Source of the DNA: DATCMU01 sp036563245
Lineage (GTDB): Bacteria; Pseudomonadota; Alphaproteobacteria; Rhizobiales; Devosiaceae
Length of the DNA: 64,000 nucleotides
Direction: 5' to 3'
Assembly (NCBI GenBank): GCA_036563245.1
Contig: DATCMU010000001.1
Location: 1-64,000 of the forward strand
The position numbers and the translations under genes were made by a program. Under the pieces are notes generated by a model. It did not search any database. It was not told the DNA's origin and saw only the letters and a program-made list of their open reading frames with translations. Shown piece by piece: positions 58,698 to 64,000 of the stretch. Every line of letters starts with the position of its first letter. Within the stretch, counting starts at the first letter, position 1.

Positions 58698-59450
58698 TCA
58701 AGTACGCGCAGCAGGTTCGTAACCCCAATCGCGTGCTCGCCACACATAATGGTCACTCTTGTGCAAGCGATTGATCATCCAAGTCGATATGAGGATCAAA
58801 GGTCGAAGAATTGGATTTTCCGCGAACCTTACTGCCAGCAGTTTATTGCGCTTGCTCTTGACCAAAGATGAGCGCGACACCTTGCGCACGCGGTAACCTA
58901 TGAGGAACTCGGATAGTCGGGCGCTTGCGACTTGCGCGAAATTCTCGATCCACCACTCCGCATCTTCCCCATCACGATCACCACCAAAAGGGCGAGCGAG
59001 CATGACGGACCGGCGAACGAACCAAGTGGATGGCATCGGGATATTCCTGCCGATACTGAAAGCACGAACTTGACCCGCCTCGTTCAGCAGCGTGTGGTCC
59101 GTGCCCACGAAATCGACGCCACGCGCGCTCGCAAATGCAAGCTGCTTCTCGATCTTCTCCCTGCGCCAGATATCGTCGCCGTCCAGGAAAGCAACCCAGT
59201 CTGCGTTGCTTGCATTGATCAAGACATTTCGCACCAATCCGACTTGCATCATCGGCAGCCTAAAGATCGTGACTGAAGGGAATTGTTCCTCCAGTACATC
59301 GAATGCCCTGCCCACTTCGGGAAGCGCAAGCATGATATCACACTGGAGCGTTTGGCTGAGAACTGAACGCAACGCCTGGCCAATGTAAGGAAGTTCGCCC
59401 TCGGTCATGCATGTTACTATCGCAGCGACCGCCACGCCTTTATCCCCCAT
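58698..59450 (-). CDS. Glycosyltransferase family 2
   Basis: The 250-aa GT-A enzyme has AIVTCMTEGELPYIGQALRSVLSQ, the core NASNADWVAFLDGDDIWRREK with the metal-binding D-G-D, and a later region DRDGEDAEWWIENF at the acceptor site. It is on the opposite strand to the rest of the cluster, convergent with the polymerase gene. The start is ATG 59450; a longer form adds only 36 unsupported residues. Confidence 0.88.
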   Translation of the reverse strand: MGDKGVAVAAIVTCMTEGELPYIGQALRSVLSQTLQCDIMLALPEVGRAFDVLEEQFPSVTIFRLPMMQVGLVRNVLINASNADWVAFLDGDDIWRREKIEKQLAFASARGVDFVGTDHTLLNEAGQVRAFSIGRNIPMPSTWFVRRSVMLARPFGGDRDGEDAEWWIENFAQVASARLSEFLIGYRVRKVSRSSLVKSKRNKLLAVRFAENPILRPLILISTWMINRLHKSDHYVWRARDWGYEPAART

Positions 59451-59925
59451 CAATTGGTTTCTATTATCGTATTTGGACCAATCTGAATCTACAAGTATCC
59501 TTGGGACAACTATCGCACTGTGGCACTTAGCGGGACCAGTGCAATACGAGTATTGCATAATGCCCTCAGTGATCAGCTACCCACGCCGAAATCCGTTAAT
59601 TCAACGCCGACCTACGAGTTCACATTTGGGTTGTGTTGATGTTTGGCGAAATTCAAATGGAGTATCTGAGGGCTTTTGTACTAGCCAGTGGTGGTCTATG
59701 AGTGCCTTGCACGTCGGGCATTGCGTCCAAATCAGGCCTGCGGGCGCACAATAAGGAAACGGTGGTGGTTCGCCCAAGATTGGCCGGGGAAGTGTACTTC
59801 CCTGTGCTCAACCAATATGGGAACAAGATGAGTGCCCGTGAAGCAACCGAATCTCGGAGCGGCGCGACCGACTGTGAAAATTTGCGGTATGTTTGACCTG
59901 CAAACTCCTAGACGGATTACACCCC
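59451..59925. other. Non-coding divergent region in the polysaccharide cluster
   Basis: No gene is supported. The region separates the minus-strand GT2 gene from the plus-strand ligase operon, so it should hold two promoters. The clear element is the palindrome at 59540-59557. AT-rich composition ends here, and the GC-rich genes resume at 59926. Confidence 0.5.
59540..59557. promoter_or_regulatory. Perfect 18-bp palindrome, candidate operator
   Basis: TGCAATAC-GA-GTATTGCA is perfectly symmetrical and lies 90 bp upstream of the GT2 start codon and 368 bp before the plus-strand operon. Its size and spacing fit a dimeric regulator (for example LuxR or GntR type), but the regulator is unknown. 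Confidence 0.5.
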
Positions 59926-60594
59926 ATGCGATTTCGCGCATTTCTATTTCTGATTGTCGCGGCGGGCTTGCTGGGATTTTCGGCCTATGTCGCTTCGGTC
60001 GAACTCAAGCCCTATCTGCAGGGCAATATCGCCTCGTTCCAACCCGAAGAGGGACTTGCGAAAGGCTTGCCCGATGTGGGGCTGTCGCTGCAATCCCAGC
60101 AACTCGCGCTGATGCGCTGCGCCGAGGCTGCCCGTTCGGTGACCGAGCGCCTCCAGCCAAGCAAACTAAGGCAACCGGCGATGCGCAATTGCCAGCTTCT
60201 GGCCGACCGGATCACCTCGGCCTCGCCCACGAATTCCTTTGCCTGGCTCGTCGGCGCCATGGCTGCCGCCGAACTTGTCGATCCGATCGGCATGCGCGAT
60301 CGCCTCCGGCGTTCGCAGGAGACCGGCCCGACCGAGCAATGGATCGCGCAGGGGCGCGTCGAACTGGCCGAAAATGCCCGCCGCCGTTTCGGGCCGGACG
60401 GTCTCGACTTCGAGGCCGGCGACCTCAAGCTCCTGGTCCTCAGCCAGAGCGGGATCGGCGCCATCGCCAGCCGCTATCTCGGGCAGCCCGATTTCCGCGA
60501 CCGGATCACCACAATCGTCGAAACCCTGCCCGAGCGCGACCAGGAGCGCTTCGTCAACTGGGTTGCCGGCGCTGCCCGCGAGCTGCTGAAATGA
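59926..60594 (+). CDS. Exported or anchored protein of unknown function in the polysaccharide operon
   Basis: The 222-aa protein has an N-terminal signal-anchor (MRFRAFLFLIVAAGLLGFSAYVA) and a helical periplasmic domain with two Cys (MRCAEAARSV and MRNCQLLADRI) and TPR-like helix spacing. ATG 59926 is used; the longer form has no ribosome site. It overlaps the ligase gene by ATGA, so it is produced with it. No family is recognised. Confidence 0.65.
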   Translation: MRFRAFLFLIVAAGLLGFSAYVASVELKPYLQGNIASFQPEEGLAKGLPDVGLSLQSQQLALMRCAEAARSVTERLQPSKLRQPAMRNCQLLADRITSASPTNSFAWLVGAMAAAELVDPIGMRDRLRRSQETGPTEQWIAQGRVELAENARRRFGPDGLDFEAGDLKLLVLSQSGIGAIASRYLGQPDFRDRITTIVETLPERDQERFVNWVAGAARELLK

Positions 60595-61997
60595 ATGCGC
60601 GTCCACGCCCTGCGAGCGGCCGCAGCCATGCTCGCAAGTTCAAGACGGCCGTTGCGGTGATGCTTGTGGTTCTGGCAGCAGTTGCACCCATACCGGCGGG
60701 CAGCAATCGGCCACTGTTCTGGGCGATCGCCGGCATCACGGTGGGGATTGTCGGGGTGTTGTATTTCGCCGGAATCCTTTGGACCGGCGCTGCGACACGT
60801 CTACGGTTCGCGCAGGCCGGCCTGCCTCTTGTGTTGATGCTGATCCTCTTGACCTGGCTGATCGTGCAGACGGTGCCGCTTGCAGCCCTCAACCTGCCCG
60901 CGGAAGCGCAATCGCTGTTCGGCCCGATCGTCGCGCCGACGATCAGTCTTGCGCCGGGCGCGACATGGCTCATGGTCCTGCAGTTTGCCACCTACGGCGT
61001 CCTTGGACTTCTGTTCGTCCAGGTCACCCTCGACCGATCGCGCGCCATCTGGGTCATGCACGGCCTGTTCTATGTCATCACCGCCCACGCCGCCTATGCC
61101 CTGCTGGTGCTGACCCAGTTCGGCGACACCTTGCTCATCCTCGAGAAGTGGGCCTACGAGGGCAGCGCGACAGGTACCTTCATCAATCGCAATTCCTTCG
61201 CAACCTTCCTCGCATTCGGGCTTGTTGTCGGCCTCTCGCTGATCCTGCGCAATCTTGAACGGCTTCGCATGCAGAACGGGAAGATCGGCTACATGCGCGG
61301 TCTTGCCGACTGGCCGAGCCTGGCCATAGTGGTCGCGTGCATGCTTGTGCAGGCTGCCGCGCTGGTTGCCACGGAATCGCGGCTCGGCGTCGCCTCGGCC
61401 GTACTCGGCGGCACCGCCGGTCTCAGCGTCTATTTGAGCCGTCAGCGCGGCACAGGTCGCGCGGGCTTGCCGTTCATCCTTTTTGCTGCGGTGCTGGCGA
61501 TCGGGGCCGCATTCTGGCTCTATGGCGGGGGCCTGATCGAGCGGCTTGGATCGCTGCAGCAGTCCGCCGACGTACGTGGCGCCCTTTATGCCCAGGTCAT
61601 CGACATGATCCGGCAGCGGCCGTGGACGGGCTATGGCGGGGGCAGTTTCGAGGTGGTCTACCCCTATTTCCATCGCCTCCCGGTGAGCCCCGACCTGATC
61701 TGGGACAAGGCGCACTCCACCTATCTGGGACTCTGGTCCGACCTGGGCCTGGTTTTCGGCACGGTTCCAATGCTTGTGGTGCTCTTTTCCGCCATAAGGC
61801 TATGGTTGGTGGCGCGTTGGCGGCCGCGCGACTGGGCCATGCCGCTTGCCGGCCTGTCGGTCATCGTGGTTGCGGCCGTACACTCCGTCGCCGATTTCAG
61901 CCTCGAAATAGAGGCCAACGCGATCATGTTCATTGCCATTGTCGCGGTGGCAATGGCCACGCCGACTGAAGAGCAACTGATACGCCGGGACGCCTGA
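60591..61997 (+). CDS. O-antigen ligase-family membrane protein
   Basis: The 468-aa protein has about 12 helices and the Wzy_C (O-antigen ligase/polymerase) core: TGTFINRNSFATFLAFGLV, TESRLGVASAVLGG and a periplasmic loop with RPWTGYGGGSFEVVYPYF followed by DKAHSTYLGLWSDLGLV. The H-S-T-Y-L block is diagnostic. GC-rich, unlike the other polymerase-like gene at 57.3 kb, so the cluster has two such proteins of different origin. Confidence 0.88.
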   Translation: MNARPRPASGRSHARKFKTAVAVMLVVLAAVAPIPAGSNRPLFWAIAGITVGIVGVLYFAGILWTGAATRLRFAQAGLPLVLMLILLTWLIVQTVPLAALNLPAEAQSLFGPIVAPTISLAPGATWLMVLQFATYGVLGLLFVQVTLDRSRAIWVMHGLFYVITAHAAYALLVLTQFGDTLLILEKWAYEGSATGTFINRNSFATFLAFGLVVGLSLILRNLERLRMQNGKIGYMRGLADWPSLAIVVACMLVQAAALVATESRLGVASAVLGGTAGLSVYLSRQRGTGRAGLPFILFAAVLAIGAAFWLYGGGLIERLGSLQQSADVRGALYAQVIDMIRQRPWTGYGGGSFEVVYPYFHRLPVSPDLIWDKAHSTYLGLWSDLGLVFGTVPMLVVLFSAIRLWLVARWRPRDWAMPLAGLSVIVVAAVHSVADFSLEIEANAIMFIAIVAVAMATPTEEQLIRRDA

Positions 61998-62001
61998 GGG
62001 A

Positions 62002-62835
62002 ATGAGCATTCTGAAAACGATGCGTTCGCTTCTGGGCCAACAGGCCACCACGCCGGCCTCGCAGCGCCAAAGGCTCGTGCTCGATCCTTTGCAACGGACG
62101 ATCTATGCGGTCGGCGACATTCATGGCTGCCTTGAACTGCTGCGCGTCCTGGAGCGCAGGATCGTCGCGCGCAGCCATCACGACGAAGGTGCTTCGGTCA
62201 TCGTCATGCTCGGCGACTATGTCGATCGCGGTCCGCACTCGGCCGGGGTTCTGGATCACCTGCTTGCGCCGCCGCCCGAAGGCTTCTCGCGCCTGTGCCT
62301 TGCCGGCAACCATGAGCAGATGATGCTCGATGCCCTTTCCGACCGCGATGCCATGGCGCTGTGGCTTGGCAATGGCGGCCTGGAAACGCTTCGATCCTAC
62401 GGCGTTCCGGACGCGGTCATCCGTCATCTGTCACCCCATGACCGGCATGTGTTCGACATCGTGCGCAGCTACGTGCCAAACGAACATATCGAGTTTCTCT
62501 CTGGCCTGCCTGCGGCTGTTCAGGCGGGCGAGTATTTGCTGGTACACGCGGCGATCGACCCTGCCCGCGACCTCTCCGAGCTATCGGATGAGGCCTTGCT
62601 GTGGGCCCGTTTCGAAACCGATGGGGAAGCCGGGACCCAGGGCCCGCTGGTCGTGCACGGGCATACGGTGAAGCGCGAGACCGCGATTGTCGCAAACCGG
62701 CTGTGTCTCGATACCGGCGCATTTGCGACCGGCGTTCTGAGCGCGGCGCGCCTCGGGGCAGATGGAAGCGTCGAGATCTTAACCACTGCAGGCGAAAGAC
62801 CGGAATTGCTGCGTCCGGCGACAGCGAAACATTGA
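62002..62835 (+). CDS. Metallophosphoesterase, serine/threonine phosphatase type
   Basis: The 277-aa PPP-family enzyme has all three motifs: VGDIHGC, LGDYVDRGPHSAGV and AGNHEQMML, plus late VHGHTVKRE and LDTGAF. It resembles bacterial protein phosphatases of the PrpA/Ap4A type. In a polysaccharide operon it may act on a tyrosine- or serine-phosphorylated assembly protein, or on nucleotides; that is inference. It starts 4 bp after the ligase stop. Confidence 0.9.
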   Translation: MSILKTMRSLLGQQATTPASQRQRLVLDPLQRTIYAVGDIHGCLELLRVLERRIVARSHHDEGASVIVMLGDYVDRGPHSAGVLDHLLAPPPEGFSRLCLAGNHEQMMLDALSDRDAMALWLGNGGLETLRSYGVPDAVIRHLSPHDRHVFDIVRSYVPNEHIEFLSGLPAAVQAGEYLLVHAAIDPARDLSELSDEALLWARFETDGEAGTQGPLVVHGHTVKRETAIVANRLCLDTGAFATGVLSAARLGADGSVEILTTAGERPELLRPATAKH

Positions 62836-62928
62836 AATTCACACGGAACAACAAGACAATGAAAGAATAATATCAAAAAGGCTGCACGTTCGACCTGGCC
62901 TCAACTTTTGCACTGGAAACAATCCTGG

Positions 62929-64000
62929 ATGTCTGACGATTTCCTGCCCGACGACCGCGAAATCGACCTGCGGGCCCTGCTGGGACTGCTGCGACGGCAA
63001 TTGCGGCTGATCATCGTTTCCTTTGTGGTTGTCGTCATGGTGGCGGCGCTGGTGGTCTTCTCGCTCACGCCCAAATACACCGCCTCCGCGCTCATACTTG
63101 TCGATCCCGCGCAGAAGAACCTTCTCGATCCGAACAGCGCCAATACCTCGGGCGTTTCGGAGTCATCTCGCGTGGAAAGCGAGGCAGAGATCATCCGCTC
63201 GGATTCCACCTTGCTCGAGGTCATCAACGACCAGAAACTCATTTCTGACCCCGAATTCGGCGTCTCGCTGGGCCTTCGCGCCTGGCTGACGGGCATCTTG
63301 CGCATCAGCGACGTGAAGCTGCCAACCGGCAAGGAAGCCCTGCACCAGGTTCTGGCAAACCTGCAAAAGGCGGTACACGTCGAACGCCGCGGCCTTACCT
63401 ATCTGATCGACATTTCCGTTGATTCCGACAGCCCGGACCGTGCCGCCACGCTCGCCAATGCCATTGCCAACGCCTATATCCACGACCAGGTGCAGGCCAA
63501 GATCGCCGCGACGATTGCCTCGCGCGACATCCTGCAGCGACGCCTCGACCAGGCCAAGCTGGCGTTGAGCGAAAGCGAGACCAGCCTCGACGATTTCGTG
63601 TTCCAGAATGTCGATCGCATCGTCTCGGAAACGGGCGAGACAAAACTGTCCGATCTGCGCAAGGAACTTACGCTGACCGACCAGAAGCGGGTCGAGGCCA
63701 GCAAGCTCGCCGATCTCGTCGCCAAGGGCATCGACCAGCGCGACTGGCAGACCCTGCAGCAATCGCTCGAGTCCGATGCGGCCAAGGCTCTGGAGCGGCA
63801 GCGCGCGGACCTGATCTCAAGTCTTGCCGGCCTCGATCCGACGGCCCAGCGCGCCGTCGACCTCAAGGCGGAACTCGCCAAGATCGAAGACGAACTGACC
63901 AAGACCGCGCGAATCGAGTTGTCCGGCCTCAAGAAGAACGTCGCCACTGCCGAAAACGGGATCGCCAACCTCAAGGGCGAGATTCGAACGGCCGCCCTCA
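62929..64000 (+). CDS. Wzc/GumC-type polysaccharide co-polymerase, 5' part only
   Basis: The gene runs off the window; 357 codons are visible. An N-terminal Wzz domain opens after a short acidic leader (DREIDLRALLGLLRRQLRLI) with the first helix (IIVSFVVVVMVAALVVFSLT) and the family phrase YTASALILVDPAQKNLLD. A long periplasmic coiled coil follows (from about residue 180). GumC/ExoP-like proteins control chain length and export, with or without a C-terminal tyrosine kinase that would lie beyond the window. It is 93 bp downstream of the phosphatase, its possible partner. Confidence 0.88.
   Translation, partial: MSDDFLPDDREIDLRALLGLLRRQLRLIIVSFVVVVMVAALVVFSLTPKYTASALILVDPAQKNLLDPNSANTSGVSESSRVESEAEIIRSDSTLLEVINDQKLISDPEFGVSLGLRAWLTGILRISDVKLPTGKEALHQVLANLQKAVHVERRGLTYLIDISVDSDSPDRAATLANAIANAYIHDQVQAKIAATIASRDILQRRLDQAKLALSESETSLDDFVFQNVDRIVSETGETKLSDLRKELTLTDQKRVEASKLADLVAKGIDQRDWQTLQQSLESDAAKALERQRADLISSLAGLDPTAQRAVDLKAELAKIEDELTKTARIELSGLKKNVATAENGIANLKGEIRTAAL

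Noticed and set aside
52058..59925. A tRNA-flanked integrative island with direct repeats
   Set aside because: No second copy of the tRNA 3' end, no integrase and no mobility gene is visible in the window; only the composition change is supported.

Overview
This is a GC-rich chromosomal segment from an alphaproteobacterium, most likely of the order Hyphomicrobiales (Rhizobiales). The evidence is a membrane-bound ferritin (mbfA) gene preceded by an Irr/ICE-like box, the GC-rich intergenic palindromes common in that order, the clustering of infC, rpmI, rplT and pheST, and the neighbourhood queG - GST - uppP - NDUFA9-like SDR. The genus cannot be fixed from the sequence alone.

Layout. 1-25.3 kb is mostly housekeeping and stress genes: msrA, a GT-C-like membrane protein and a GtrA protein, 1-Cys peroxiredoxin, an amino-acid ABC permease with its binding protein, a HAD dehalogenase, two aldo/keto reductases, a diguanylate cyclase, lepA, a CHAD protein, a SulP transporter and mbfA. 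It also holds an emrAB-type efflux pair divergent from its TetR regulator; two matching operators flank overlapping back-to-back promoters there. 25.3-38.1 kb is a curli (functional amyloid) locus. 38.3-49.5 kb is the translation cluster pheT / exonuclease / DUF559 / pheS / rplT / rpmI / rhodanese / infC, followed by a hydrolase, an acetyltransferase, an SDR, queG and a GST. 49.6-52.2 kb carries uppP, an NDUFA9-like SDR, a decayed GFA-family gene and tRNA-Leu(CAG). 52.9-64 kb is an exopolysaccharide locus: epimerase, WecG/TagA transferase, flippase, glycosyltransferases, polymerase, ligase, phosphatase and a Wzc/GumC chain-length protein that runs off the window. The middle of that locus (about 54.7-59.9 kb) is clearly AT-richer and looks imported.

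The outstanding region is the curli locus. CsgF, CsgG and two curlin-repeat proteins are on the minus strand. Across an AT-rich gap of about 1 kb, five very large curlin-repeat proteins (429, 481, 622, 508 and 506 aa) lie in tandem on the plus strand. They have matching signal peptides, spacers of about 100 bp that in three cases carry the same GNRA-capped hairpin, and one strong terminator after the last gene. Six of the seven curlins share a C-terminal module of about 110 residues; the 166-aa protein is little more than that module, so the giants look like the module with long added repeat arrays. No csgE, csgD or csgC is visible here. Upstream of the array are three 8-bp direct repeats spaced two helical turns apart. 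A reasonable model is a secretion channel and its accessory protein exporting a family of large fibre subunits, near an exopolysaccharide system that would supply the other half of a biofilm matrix.
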